A stretch of 52,507 nucleotides of DNA from positions 1 through 52,507 of the IMG/VR virus record IMGVR_UViG_3300045999_003393; one strand, written 5' to 3'. This document shows positions 33,626 through 42,655 of the stretch, piece by piece (positions within the stretch are counted from its first letter, which is position 1; each line of letters begins with the position of its first letter). Source of the stretch: a virus. The notes under the pieces were generated by a model. The model had not been told where the DNA came from. It searched no databases and worked only from the letters and a program-made list of their open reading frames with translations. The position numbers and the translations under genes are program-made.

Positions 33626-35165
33626 CGGAACTCTGTATCCCTACCAAGAAGAATCAGTTGAGAAGATGCTTGACCGTGGTCAAGTGCTACTTGGATTGGT
33701 CATGGGTGCTGGTAAGACGGTCACCACAATCGCCGCCGTAAATCGCTTGTTTGAACTTGGGGAGATTGACCGTTGCTTGGTGGTCGTCCCTGCTTCCCTT
33801 AAGTACCAATGGAAGCGTGAGATAGAAAGGTTTACTGATTCCCGTGTTGCCCTAATTGACGGCTCACCCAAAGCACGGGAGAAATCATGGCGTGGGGCAG
33901 TATCGGCTCAGTACATCATCGTGAACCCTGAGTCACTGATCAAAGACCAAGAGTTTCTCAAGCGCACCCCCTGTCAATGCATTGTCGTGGATGAAGCCAC
34001 GATGTTGAAGTCCCGCACAAGTAAGAGATCACGAATGATCAAACGTATATCAAAGCCAATCCTCTACCGGTATGCTTTGACAGGACAACCCATTGAGAAT
34101 CGCCCAGAAGAACTGTATTCTATTATGGAGTTTGTTGACCCAACAGTCCTTGGTAAGTTTGACGAGTTTGACCGTACTTTCATCGTCAGAGACTATTTCG
34201 GAAAACCTACTCGTTACCGAAACTTGTCTGTTTTGCATAAGTCCATGTCAGAGTGCATGATTCGTAAGACACGGGAGGACATTGCCGACCAATTGCCGGA
34301 CATTGTCCACCAGACCATTCCGATCCCATATGATACCCGTGGGGCAGGGCTGTATCGTAAGATATCAGAAGATCTGTTATACCATCTCCATCAAGCAATG
34401 AGCATGCATGGTGGGGCGTTCAACATCTGGAAGCACTACAACGACCCACAATCCAATGAGGCGCAAGGGGAGATCATGTCTCGTCTCACCGTCTTGAGGA
34501 TGCTTTGCGACAACCCAGAACTCATCGTTAGGTCGGCTGGTTTGTACAACGACAACACCAAGCCAGACGAGGGAAGTCGCTATGCGGCTACCTTGGTCAA
34601 GGCTGGGTTGCTGACAGGGGTTACCGCCACCCCGAAACTAGACGCAGTCGTTGAGTACATTGAAGATGTTCTTTATCAACATCCCGATAACAAAGTGGTG
34701 TTGTTCTCATTCTTTAAAGAGAATTTGCGCCTCATACAAAAGGCAACAGCCAAACTCACTAACAGTGTTTTATTCATGGGAGGCATGTCGGCTGAAGAGC
34801 GTGATGAGGCAAAACAACAGTTCTCTACCGATCCCAATACTCGTCTGTTCCTTTCATCGGATGCCGGTGGGTACGGTGTTGACCTTCCGATGGCTAACTA
34901 CCTGATATCTTATGACTTACCTTGGAGTAGCGGTAAGTTGGAACAACGAGAAGCACGAATTATTAGGTTGTCTTCCAAGTTTCCGCATGTTACGATTGCT
35001 ACGTTCGTTATGCAGGGGTCAATTGAAGAACGCCAATACGAGATGCTTCAGCACAAACGATCCGTCAACGAAGCCTTTGTTGATGGTAAACACCACGACG
35101 GCAAGGGTGGCATGGATATCACCCTCAGCAGTCTTTCAACTTTCTTACGAGAATCGGGAGTATAA
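33618..35165 (+). CDS. SNF2-type DNA helicase/ATPase
   Basis: 515 residues from ATG 33618, overlapping the primase by 8 bases. Helicase motif I is MGAGKT near 28-33, motif II is VVDEAT, motif III is ALTGQPIEN, and the C-terminal domain holds LFLSSDAGGYGVDLP and LEQREARIIRL. SNF2 helicases move on duplex DNA; phage versions may remodel nucleoprotein or aid recombination. The assignment of substrate is not possible from sequence. Confidence 0.9.
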   Translation: MFNGTLYPYQEESVEKMLDRGQVLLGLVMGAGKTVTTIAAVNRLFELGEIDRCLVVVPASLKYQWKREIERFTDSRVALIDGSPKAREKSWRGAVSAQYIIVNPESLIKDQEFLKRTPCQCIVVDEATMLKSRTSKRSRMIKRISKPILYRYALTGQPIENRPEELYSIMEFVDPTVLGKFDEFDRTFIVRDYFGKPTRYRNLSVLHKSMSECMIRKTREDIADQLPDIVHQTIPIPYDTRGAGLYRKISEDLLYHLHQAMSMHGGAFNIWKHYNDPQSNEAQGEIMSRLTVLRMLCDNPELIVRSAGLYNDNTKPDEGSRYAATLVKAGLLTGVTATPKLDAVVEYIEDVLYQHPDNKVVLFSFFKENLRLIQKATAKLTNSVLFMGGMSAEERDEAKQQFSTDPNTRLFLSSDAGGYGVDLPMANYLISYDLPWSSGKLEQREARIIRLSSKFPHVTIATFVMQGSIEERQYEMLQHKRSVNEAFVDGKHHDGKGGMDITLSSLSTFLRESGV

Positions 35166-35581
35166 TGTCAATTGACGAAGCCTACTACACACGTTTGACC
35201 AAAGAGTTTGAAGAGGCAAAGGAGTTTGCCAACCGTGCCCAACAGCGTGTGGATGAGATCAAGCAACTTCTCAATGACGCAGTTATTGCCCACGGGTACA
35301 CCGATGACAAGGGTCATCTGTGGCTAACCGTTGGTGATGTTCAGTTAAAGCGTGAACGACGTGTGTCCAACTCATTCAATGAAAACATGGCTGAAGGGTG
35401 GGCTAAAGCCTCAGGCAAATGGGATTTGGTCAAAGAGGTTCGTGAGTTTGTGAGCGAAGAGAAGATGCTCGGTCTCGCATGGGAAGACCCTAAACTGAAA
35501 GAACAGATGTCAGAGTTCTACAACCAGCGTGAGACTTGGGCTTTCAAGGTCGTAGCCAAGAAGGACTATAGCGATGACTAA
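35165..35581 (+). CDS. Hypothetical coiled-coil-like protein
   Basis: 138 residues from ATG 35165, overlapping the helicase stop (TAATG). The N-terminal 40 residues form an amphipathic helix (FEEAKEFANRAQQRVDEIKQ), then a small beta hairpin (HLWLTVGDVQLKRERR) and helical tail. Similar proteins are found in replication operons of actinophages, as I recall, but no function is known. Overlaps the next gene. Confidence 0.7.
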   Translation: MSIDEAYYTRLTKEFEEAKEFANRAQQRVDEIKQLLNDAVIAHGYTDDKGHLWLTVGDVQLKRERRVSNSFNENMAEGWAKASGKWDLVKEVREFVSEEKMLGLAWEDPKLKEQMSEFYNQRETWAFKVVAKKDYSDD

Positions 35582-35948
35582 TTATCCTGAGGTTATACAT
35601 CCAATCATCAAACGCTTTCGTGAAGACTTAAAACCCATAATTTCATGTGGTGAAGGTTGGTTTAATCTTCTCTCATCTCTAGATCGTGAACTGTCGTCGG
35701 TAGATCCTGACTACAAAGTAGTTCAAGTAAAAGAGAAGTTTGGTACCCTGCGTTACTACTTTGATATCTCTGACATGTCTAACAATGAGGTATCAGAGAA
35801 GATGCGAAACATCGTCCAGAAGTACGAACACATCAGTGCCATGACCTGCGAAATCACCGGAGGTCACGGGCAACTGATGAGCAAAAAGGGATGGTTGCGT
35901 ACTCTCAATCGTTCCTTTATCAACGAGGGGTGGACTCCCTTTGAGTGA
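35574..35948 (+). CDS. Phage protein with VQVKEKFGTLRYY motif
   Basis: 124 residues from ATG 35574. CGEGWFNLLSSLDREL and VVQVKEKFGTLRYYFDISDM match a small phage family that typically ends in a zinc-binding CxxC...H module. Here the end reads AMTCEITGGHGQLMSKKGWL, so most metal ligands are missing and the domain may be degenerate. Unknown function. Confidence 0.7.
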   Translation: MTNYPEVIHPIIKRFREDLKPIISCGEGWFNLLSSLDRELSSVDPDYKVVQVKEKFGTLRYYFDISDMSNNEVSEKMRNIVQKYEHISAMTCEITGGHGQLMSKKGWLRTLNRSFINEGWTPFE

Positions 35949-36378
35949 CGACCCCATCATGCGGATGTTTGGTGACCTTCCCGATTACCCCGGAAAGACT
36001 CCACCAAAGAATCGTAAGGGTTCAAAGCCACGTCTTGCCGAAGATCGGTACCGTGGAGCAAAATCCAAGGTATATTCCATCAATGGAGTTGACAGGGTGC
36101 TCTTTACTGTGGGAGAGTTTGCTCGTGCCTTAGGGCGCAAAGCAGTGACCATAAGGATGTGGGAACAGCAAGGTTGGATTCCGAAGGCGAACTACAGAAC
36201 GTCCGTACCAAAGAGTCCAACAATTGTTGGAAAACCCCCAAAAGGGCGTAGGCTTTACAGCCTTGAGCAGTTAGACTGCGTCCTAACCGGAGCGGAGCGG
36301 TATCAAATTGACGACCCAGTGAAGGCTAACTGGGAAGGCTTCCGCAAACACATAAAAGACAATTGGCCCAACACATAG
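35941..36378 (+). CDS. MerR-like DNA-binding protein
   Basis: 145 residues from TTG 35941, which overlaps the upstream stop. The middle part FTVGEFARALGRKAVTIRMW, then EQQGWIPKANYR, is a MerR-type helix-turn-helix, with a following SLEQLDCVLTGAERY segment. No Cys metal sensor is seen, so it is likely a DNA-binding adaptor or regulator rather than a metal sensor. It lies between replication genes and an SSB-like gene. Confidence 0.8.
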   Translation: MSDDPIMRMFGDLPDYPGKTPPKNRKGSKPRLAEDRYRGAKSKVYSINGVDRVLFTVGEFARALGRKAVTIRMWEQQGWIPKANYRTSVPKSPTIVGKPPKGRRLYSLEQLDCVLTGAERYQIDDPVKANWEGFRKHIKDNWPNT

Positions 36379-36389
36379 GAAAGAAGACC

Positions 36390-37094
36390 ATGAGCAAATA
36401 CGACGATTACGACGACGAAGACGAAGCCCCCATCAAGAACACGAAGACTCGCACCGTCACTGACGACGACGAGGATGAGATGGAAGAAACCGCCCCTGCT
36501 CGTCCTGCCAACGCCCCTCGCATCATCCGTCGTGGATGGGGTGCCGTGGAACAGGCAAAGACCGCTGACTCACCTTTCGCACAGCGTCTGCGTGTGACAG
36601 AGGAACCCACCATCATCAAGTTTGTTGAGGATGAGCCGTACGCAACATTCCGTCAGCACTGGCTGGAGCGTCAGGGTCAGAAGTCATTCACCTGCATTGC
36701 AGACATTGAAGACTGCCCCCTCTGCAAGGCTGGCAACCGCCCTGCAACACGCTTTGCGTTCAATGTTGTTCTCCTGTCCCCCGACACGGAGCCACTGTTG
36801 AAGTCCTACGAGGTCGGACCCCGTGTCATTGACCAGTTGAAGAACTTCCACACCGATCCCCGTCAGGGACCACTCTCCAAGCACTACTGGGCGGTCAGCC
36901 GTTCCGGTAAGGGTGCCACCTCCGCAACCAACCATCAGTTGGTCAAGGAGCGTGACCTTGACGAGTGGAAGATTGAGGCTCTTACTGAGACCGATATCAA
37001 GGCTCTCCGCAAGCAGGCTTACGGTCCTGAAATCATTCAGATTCCGTCACGCAAGGATCTCTTGAAGATCGCCGTGGAGGAATTGGACGATTGA
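36390..37094 (+). CDS. Single-stranded DNA-binding-like protein
   Basis: 234 residues from ATG 36390, with AGGAAAG upstream; the longer frame to 36363 overlaps the neighbour with no support. The N-terminal 38 residues are very acidic; the core has TFRQHWLERQGQKSFTCIAD, CPLCKAGNRPATRFAFNVVL and a Tyr/Trp-rich C-terminal domain. A short CxxC is consistent with a zinc site, as in several phage SSBs. Genome position between MerR-like and polymerase genes fits. Family assignment is moderate. Confidence 0.72.
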   Translation: MSKYDDYDDEDEAPIKNTKTRTVTDDDEDEMEETAPARPANAPRIIRRGWGAVEQAKTADSPFAQRLRVTEEPTIIKFVEDEPYATFRQHWLERQGQKSFTCIADIEDCPLCKAGNRPATRFAFNVVLLSPDTEPLLKSYEVGPRVIDQLKNFHTDPRQGPLSKHYWAVSRSGKGATSATNHQLVKERDLDEWKIEALTETDIKALRKQAYGPEIIQIPSRKDLLKIAVEELDD

Positions 37095-37096
37095 CC

Positions 37097-39187
37097 ATGA
37101 CTAACAGTCATGACAGCGTGGGGGGCTTCACAGCCCCCCACGTTGTTTCTACGGTAGAACAACTACAAGAAGTAGTTCGTATCTGCCAATCAACCGGACA
37201 CTTTGCATACGACGTTGAGACCCGTGGTGTTGTGGAACGCCACCCCGATGTCATGGCGTGGATTGACCAAGAGTGCAAAGCACATGTCTCTACCTTGAAG
37301 ACCAAGAATGACGACATCATCGCTCGTTCCCGTGAGATCATCGTGGATCGGTGGCGGTCAACTCTTGCTCTTGACCCAATGCGTAACGAGATCTTCTGGA
37401 TTGGCATCGCCACAGAAGGCATGTCATGGGCTATCCCCATGGGTCACCGGAACGGCGACATCATTGTTCCTGAAGAGCGTGGTGATGGATCAACGGTTCC
37501 ACCCACCGGCTACCGCAAACTACTTGCTAACGGTAAAGAATCAATGGCTAAGGCTCGCTACTTCAAGCCTGCCGTATTCTCAGAACCCCCCGTGCAACTG
37601 AATCGCTCTGATGTCTTTGAGATTCTTAAGCCCTTGTTCTTTAGTGACATCACAAAAGTAGGGCATAACGTAAAGTTTGATACCCGTTCTATACGGAAGT
37701 ACTACAACCAAGATCTCCCAAATGAACCTTTCTTGGACACGATGATTATGCAACACATCGTGAACGAGAACCTCTCGTCGTACTCTCTTCAGGGGTTAAT
37801 CGCCCACAACTTTAATGGGTACGACCCCTACAGCAAGATCGGCAAGATCGGTGCCACTATTGACTTTGAGCCATTCAATAAAGCATCTAAGTATGTGCAC
37901 CTAGACGTTCGTTGGACATGGTTGCTTTACCGCAAACTATGGTCCAAGTTGTCTTCAAACAATGAACTACTTGACTGTCTCCGTCAGGACATGCGAGTCC
38001 TGTATGTACTCATGGAGATGGAAGACAACGGAATCCCAGTGGATCAAAAGTCCATGAAGAAACTGGGTGTAGAACTTGATAAGAACCTTAACGAACTTCT
38101 TCTGTCCATGATGGACTACGCCCCTCCGGGGTTCAACCCCGATAGCACCAAGCACAAACAGCAACTGCTCTTTAACAAAAAGCGTGAAGGTGGTCTCGGT
38201 CTCAAGCCCACCAAAATAACTGGTACAGGAGCCGCCTCCGTTGATGAGGAGGTTCTCCGATCCATGGAGAACAAGCATCCGGTCGTACCCATGCTTATTC
38301 AATGGGCAGAAATGAAAAAGATGAAGTCAACCTACGTTGACAGCCTATTGACAAAGTTGTACCAAGGATCGCTTCACCCCTCGTTCCATCTTCACCGCAC
38401 CGCTACTGGTCGCCTGTCATCCAGCAACCCCAACTTGCAGAACATCCCCCGTGACAGCAGTGTCCGTGGTTTATTCGTCGCCCCTGCTGGGTACAAAATG
38501 TTGGTGGCTGACTACGACCAGATTGAACTGCGGGTTATGTGCATGTTCTCCGGTGATAAAAAGATGAGCGAGTTCTTCCTAACTGGGGAAGACATTCACT
38601 CAGGTGCGGCGGCTTTGGTACTTAATAAACCAGTTGAGGAAGTTACTTCTGAAGAACGCCAACTTGGTAAGGGTGTCAACTTCTTGACCGCCTACGGTGG
38701 TGGTGCCCACAAACTAGCCAACACCACAGGCATTGACTTGGATCACGCCAAGTTTGTAATTGACCGTTACTACCAGCAGTTTTCCGGTATCACCAAGTGG
38801 AAACAGCAGGTGATCCGTGACGGGGCTAAGAAGGGGTATGTAGAGACACTCTCTGGTCGCCGTCGCCGTTTGCCTGACCTTAGGTCCGATAGTAATGAAC
38901 TTCGTGCACGAGCCGAACGTCAAGCAGTAAACGCTGTTGTTCAAGGATCAGCGGCTGATATATGTAAAAAGGCTATGGTTAGGGTGTATGATACCTTCTA
39001 TAACACACCAGCAAAACTCTTGGTTCAAGTCCATGACGAGTTGGTGGTCATAGTTCCTGAGGACGAGGTAGACACCTACATGCCATTACTAATTACAGCG
39101 ATGGGAGATGGAGAAATCCATCAAGGTATCCCCCTCAAGGTTTCTTGCCACTCTGCATCTAGTTGGTCAGAGGCTAAAGGCAAGTAA
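37097..39187 (+). CDS. polA: DNA polymerase I (family A) with 3'-5' exonuclease
   Basis: 696 residues from ATG 37097 (TTG 37091 also in frame). The exonuclease domain has FAYDVETRG (Asp-x-Glu) and VGHNVKFDTRSI. Polymerase motif A is ADYDQIELRVM, motif B is ERQLGKGVNFLTAYGG, and motif C is VQVHDELVV. The motif B residue equivalent to E. coli Phe762 is Phe, not Tyr or Leu. No 5'-3' exonuclease domain is present. It copies the genome with helicase and primase. Confidence 0.97.
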   Translation: MTNSHDSVGGFTAPHVVSTVEQLQEVVRICQSTGHFAYDVETRGVVERHPDVMAWIDQECKAHVSTLKTKNDDIIARSREIIVDRWRSTLALDPMRNEIFWIGIATEGMSWAIPMGHRNGDIIVPEERGDGSTVPPTGYRKLLANGKESMAKARYFKPAVFSEPPVQLNRSDVFEILKPLFFSDITKVGHNVKFDTRSIRKYYNQDLPNEPFLDTMIMQHIVNENLSSYSLQGLIAHNFNGYDPYSKIGKIGATIDFEPFNKASKYVHLDVRWTWLLYRKLWSKLSSNNELLDCLRQDMRVLYVLMEMEDNGIPVDQKSMKKLGVELDKNLNELLLSMMDYAPPGFNPDSTKHKQQLLFNKKREGGLGLKPTKITGTGAASVDEEVLRSMENKHPVVPMLIQWAEMKKMKSTYVDSLLTKLYQGSLHPSFHLHRTATGRLSSSNPNLQNIPRDSSVRGLFVAPAGYKMLVADYDQIELRVMCMFSGDKKMSEFFLTGEDIHSGAAALVLNKPVEEVTSEERQLGKGVNFLTAYGGGAHKLANTTGIDLDHAKFVIDRYYQQFSGITKWKQQVIRDGAKKGYVETLSGRRRRLPDLRSDSNELRARAERQAVNAVVQGSAADICKKAMVRVYDTFYNTPAKLLVQVHDELVVIVPEDEVDTYMPLLITAMGDGEIHQGIPLKVSCHSASSWSEAKGK

Positions 39188-39633
39188 TGGGGTACAGCCC
39201 AGTAGAGCAACGCAACTTCTATTTGACCTTATCAGTATTAGAAGGTCAACAGTTAGCGCACTCTGCTGGCTTTTCCATACCCTCACCAGAGGTTCAAGAG
39301 AGCGAATTACTTGACATTATACAACGATGGATCACCCTCTCTGGAATAGGTGCCCTTGAATCCATAAAAGCCTGCTCCAACTGGATGTTAGACATGTTGG
39401 AGGACACCAATGAATGGGAAGCAGAAGAGAAAGAAAATATAAACAACATCATCGTTTCATTTGGTGTTGGTCTTCTGTCTCATTTAATAGACAGTGAGAT
39501 TGTGTTAATCAACCCTGAGGCACACAACCCTGATAACCTAAAGACGAACTTCATGGACTTCATGGGTTTGTTCTTAACAATCGTTCCAGCAGACGAATAC
39601 GATGAGGATGACGAGGATATAGAAGATGAGTAA
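39187..39633 (+). CDS. Hypothetical acidic protein
   Basis: 148 residues from ATG 39187, overlapping the polymerase TAA (TAATGG). The protein is helical with Ile/Leu-rich stretches and a very acidic C-terminus (DEYDEDDEDIEDE). No family recognised. Its tail could mimic DNA or bind basic partners. Overlaps the next gene by 8 bases. Confidence 0.7.
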   Translation: MGYSPVEQRNFYLTLSVLEGQQLAHSAGFSIPSPEVQESELLDIIQRWITLSGIGALESIKACSNWMLDMLEDTNEWEAEEKENINNIIVSFGVGLLSHLIDSEIVLINPEAHNPDNLKTNFMDFMGLFLTIVPADEYDEDDEDIEDE

Positions 39634-40036
39634 CGCTGATTGGTGGTCACGGCGCATCTCTGGTAACCAACCTGTACAGAGATCACAACCTTCATCAATT
39701 CCCCCGACCTCTCCTCCCTTGCGGTTCCCACCGCAACAGCAACAGCCTGTGTATCAGCAACATTCACAGACTGTTGGTAACCAACGCCTCCTTGATGAGT
39801 CCCAGCCTGCTGATGCCCAGATTGATATGGGCAGTGCTATCCGCATGTGGAAAGGTGGCGAGGCTATGCGTAAGCAAGGCGATCTGCGATGCCCCGAATG
39901 CGGTAGTTCAAATGTGTTCCACCGTGTCGCTAAAGGCGGTAACACCACCATCAACGGAAAAGCCCCAGCCCCACGATGCTTTGAGTGCGGTTGGAATGGC
40001 ATATACGACCAAGGTATAGAAACAAACTGGGCATAA
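39626..40036 (+). CDS. Zinc-ribbon protein with Pro/Gln-rich linker
   Basis: 136 residues from ATG 39626. Residues 15-60 are Pro/Gln/Ser-rich and disordered; the C-terminal third has CPECGSSNVF and, 20 residues later, CFECGWNGIY, making a CxxC...CxxC zinc ribbon of the transcription-factor/RNA polymerase type. It may bind DNA or a polymerase. It is directly before the RecA-like gene. Confidence 0.78.
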   Translation: MSNADWWSRRISGNQPVQRSQPSSIPPTSPPLRFPPQQQQPVYQQHSQTVGNQRLLDESQPADAQIDMGSAIRMWKGGEAMRKQGDLRCPECGSSNVFHRVAKGGNTTINGKAPAPRCFECGWNGIYDQGIETNWA

Positions 40037-40048
40037 CTAGGAGCCAAA

Positions 40049-41065
40049 TTGAAAACTGATCAACACGAAACGTGGCAATCTATTGTCGCATCTATCAACA
40101 AGAAGTACGGGAACAACACAATTGTTCAAGGTTCCTTTGTAAAGAAAGAACTGCCCCGTATTACTACCGGTATCTTGGCTTACGACCTCATGTTAGGTGG
40201 TGGGTGGCCCATGAACCAATGGTCAGAGATCATCGGTGATGAGTCATCGGGTAAGACCGCTCTTGCCTACAAAACAATTGCGTCCAATCAGGCTATTGAT
40301 CCTGACTGGACTGCCATGTGGATCGCCGCAGAAGAGTTCGTCCCAGAGTATGCACAGTCCATTGGTGTTGATCTTGACCGTCTATGGGTTATTGAAACCA
40401 ATATCATGGAGCAGGCATATGACCTGATTCTCCGTGCTCTTGAGAACCGTGCGGTTGACTGCATCGTCATTGACTCCCTACCTGCCCTTGTCCCTAACGA
40501 TGAGGCAGAGAAGATGATGGAAGAGTTCACCGTTGGTCTTGGCGCACGTCTGACTGGTAAGTTTCTCCGCAAGTCTTCTAGTTCACAGAAGCGTTCCATG
40601 ATTGATGACGACCGTGGATGTACTGGTCTCATCATTAACCAATGGCGTGAGAAGATCGGTGTGATGTATGGAGACAACCGTACAACACCCGGTGGTCGTG
40701 CTAAAAACTTTCACTACTTTGCCCGTGTTGAAGTCAAGCGTGACGAGTGGATTAAGGAAAAGGACGAGCCGGTGGGTCAGACAATTCGTGCTCGTACCAT
40801 GAAGAACAAGACCTACCGCCCCCAGCAGGTCGCCCAAGTGGACTTCTACTTTGCCGATAGTGGTGGTTTCCATATGGGAGAGTTTGATACCATCAAGGAC
40901 ATTGTCAACATCTGCATTGCGATTGAGGTTGTCAACCGAACTGGTGCGTACTACAACTACAATGGTCAGAAGTGGCAGGGTAAAGAGGCACTTCTCCTAG
41001 CCGTTCGTGAAGACCTTGATCTTCAAAATGAACTGAAGCAGAAGGCAACGGAGCATTTCCTATGA
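40049..41065 (+). CDS. RecA/UvsX-like recombinase
   Basis: 338 residues from TTG 40049 (AGGAG upstream). Walker A GDESSGKT lies at about 63-70, followed by IVIDSLPAL (Walker B), NQWREKIGVMYGD and TTPGGRAKNFHYFARVEV, the loops typical of RecA-fold recombinases. It promotes strand exchange during phage recombination and repair. Neighbouring resolvase-like nucleases suit a recombination module. Confidence 0.92.
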   Translation: MKTDQHETWQSIVASINKKYGNNTIVQGSFVKKELPRITTGILAYDLMLGGGWPMNQWSEIIGDESSGKTALAYKTIASNQAIDPDWTAMWIAAEEFVPEYAQSIGVDLDRLWVIETNIMEQAYDLILRALENRAVDCIVIDSLPALVPNDEAEKMMEEFTVGLGARLTGKFLRKSSSSQKRSMIDDDRGCTGLIINQWREKIGVMYGDNRTTPGGRAKNFHYFARVEVKRDEWIKEKDEPVGQTIRARTMKNKTYRPQQVAQVDFYFADSGGFHMGEFDTIKDIVNICIAIEVVNRTGAYYNYNGQKWQGKEALLLAVREDLDLQNELKQKATEHFL

Positions 41066-41403
41066 TCTTTGGTCGGGAAGACCCAAAGGACAAGCACCGT
41101 TCAATCATGAAAGCCTCCCGAAAGCAGGAGGAACGGTCAGCAAAGATCTACAAGGGAAGCCGTAACGCTGGATCGGGTTCTGGTTGGTTGCGTAAAAATG
41201 ATGTACGGTCTCATGACTTCTTAATTGAAAACAAGTTGACGACCAACACAAAGTCCTATACGCTCAAGTACAACGATTTAAAAGAATTGAACGAACGTGC
41301 GATTCTTCAAGATCGGATACCCGTACTACAGTTTGATCTTGCAGGTCATCACTATGTAGTACTAACCGAAGAAGACTTTCAACTAATGATTGGGGAACCA
41401 TGA
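41062..41403 (+). CDS. PD-(D/E)XK resolvase-like protein
   Basis: 113 residues from ATG 41062, overlapping the recombinase stop. The GSGSGWLRKNDVRSHDFLIENK segment has the Asp and Glu-x-Lys of a PD-(D/E)XK nuclease core, followed by FDLAGHHYVVL. Small enzymes of this kind act as Holliday junction resolvases or endonucleases in phage recombination. It is a shorter relative of the protein at 43699. Confidence 0.75.
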   Translation: MIFGREDPKDKHRSIMKASRKQEERSAKIYKGSRNAGSGSGWLRKNDVRSHDFLIENKLTTNTKSYTLKYNDLKELNERAILQDRIPVLQFDLAGHHYVVLTEEDFQLMIGEP

Positions 41404-41783
41404 AGAAGACACTACTAATTGGAGCACTGCTGTTAACAGCGTGTGGTGGTACCGATACTGTGTACATCACCGCAACAGAGGCTCCTGACACAACTACCAA
41501 AGTTGTCAAGACCACCGACGCACCAATTGCCTCATGGACAGATGAAGACGAGTTTCTTTACAACATTAAGAGTGAGGTTGGCAACACAGGTGTGAGTGAC
41601 CGTGACCTCCTTGAGACCGGATACCTTGTGTGCGACTCACTTCGTAACGGTGCTCAGGCGTGGGACGTTGCCACCGCACTAGACCGGTCTGCGACTGACT
41701 ACTACACTCAAAAGATGCTCATCGCACTCACTGCCTCCGCAGTTATCAACTTCTGCCCCGATCAGTTATGGAAGTTTGAATGA
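41400..41783 (+). CDS. Secreted lipoprotein, DUF732-like
   Basis: 127 residues from ATG 41400 (ATGA overlap). The N-terminus MKKTLLIGALLLTAC is a bacterial lipoprotein signal with a lipobox before Cys15. A Thr-rich linker follows and then a region like actinobacterial DUF732 (DEFLYNIKSEVGNTGVSD, CDSLRNG, FCPDQLW). DUF732 proteins are typical of mycobacteria and relatives, which supports an actinobacterial host. Being surface-anchored but inside a DNA-metabolism operon, it may block superinfection or alter the envelope. Confidence 0.82.
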   Translation: MKKTLLIGALLLTACGGTDTVYITATEAPDTTTKVVKTTDAPIASWTDEDEFLYNIKSEVGNTGVSDRDLLETGYLVCDSLRNGAQAWDVATALDRSATDYYTQKMLIALTASAVINFCPDQLWKFE

Positions 41784-42655
41784 GCAATCCCACGACAGAA
41801 TGGTACAAGCAGAACTTTAAGGACTCCTTGAAGTCAAAAGGTCGGCTACTCCCTGTTGTTTCTCAGGTTCTAGCAAACAAGACCGCTGACCGTAACTCAC
41901 ATCGTGACACTAAGCATCTTCATCCTTCGGAGATCTCTAAGAAGGACTGGTGTCCACGTTCATCTTGGTATAAAATAAAAGGGTACGAGGGTACTGAAGA
42001 CTCCATGTCGTTTGGTCGCCTGAATATCTTTGAGGAGGGTCATGCGATTCACGAAAAGTGGCAAGGGTGGCTCCGAGAAGCCGGTGTCCTCGCAGGTTCG
42101 TGGGAATGTATGGGATGCGGTGATCGTTGGTATGCAGTGTCTCCTGATAGTTGCCACGGGTGCGGTTATCTTGACGTTGTATATCGTGAAGTCCCTATAC
42201 ACAGCGATGAATATCGGATCATTGGACACGCCGATGGGGAGATACAAGACTCTCAAGGAAAAGCCCTACTTGAAATAAAGAGCGTTGGTTTGGGTTCCCT
42301 TCGTTGGGAGAATCCAACACTGTTCAATGCCTACACATCAGGTGAGGTCAAGTTTGAGGACTTGTTCAAAAACATAAAGAAGCCCTTTGCCTCCCACATC
42401 CGTCAGGGTAGTTTGTACATGTTGTGCACAGGTATCCACACAATCGTGTTTGTGTATGAGTGGAAGCCAACCCAAGAGGTCAAAGAGTTCACCGTTGAGT
42501 TTCAACAAGAACTGATTCAGCCGGTACTTGATGGTTGTAAGTCGGTAATAGAGCATCTTGATATGGATATCGTTCCTGATCGCCCTCAATGGGCTACCAC
42601 GTCCACAGCAAATGGTTGTAAGTATTGTCCTTACAAGAAAGTGTGCTGGGCATGA
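41780..42655 (+). CDS. Cas4/RecB-like PD-(D/E)XK nuclease
   Basis: 291 residues from ATG 41780 (overlapping upstream). The core has IIGHADGE and ALLEIKS (Asp, Glu-x-Lys), followed by a QGSLYMLCT-type Q-motif and a C-terminal CKYCPYKKVC cluster suggesting an Fe-S or zinc site as in Cas4. An inserted zinc-ribbon-like CMGC...CHGC sits near residues 111-128. It is an exonuclease candidate for processing DNA ends with the recombinase. Confidence 0.85.
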   Translation: MSNPTTEWYKQNFKDSLKSKGRLLPVVSQVLANKTADRNSHRDTKHLHPSEISKKDWCPRSSWYKIKGYEGTEDSMSFGRLNIFEEGHAIHEKWQGWLREAGVLAGSWECMGCGDRWYAVSPDSCHGCGYLDVVYREVPIHSDEYRIIGHADGEIQDSQGKALLEIKSVGLGSLRWENPTLFNAYTSGEVKFEDLFKNIKKPFASHIRQGSLYMLCTGIHTIVFVYEWKPTQEVKEFTVEFQQELIQPVLDGCKSVIEHLDMDIVPDRPQWATTSTANGCKYCPYKKVCWA

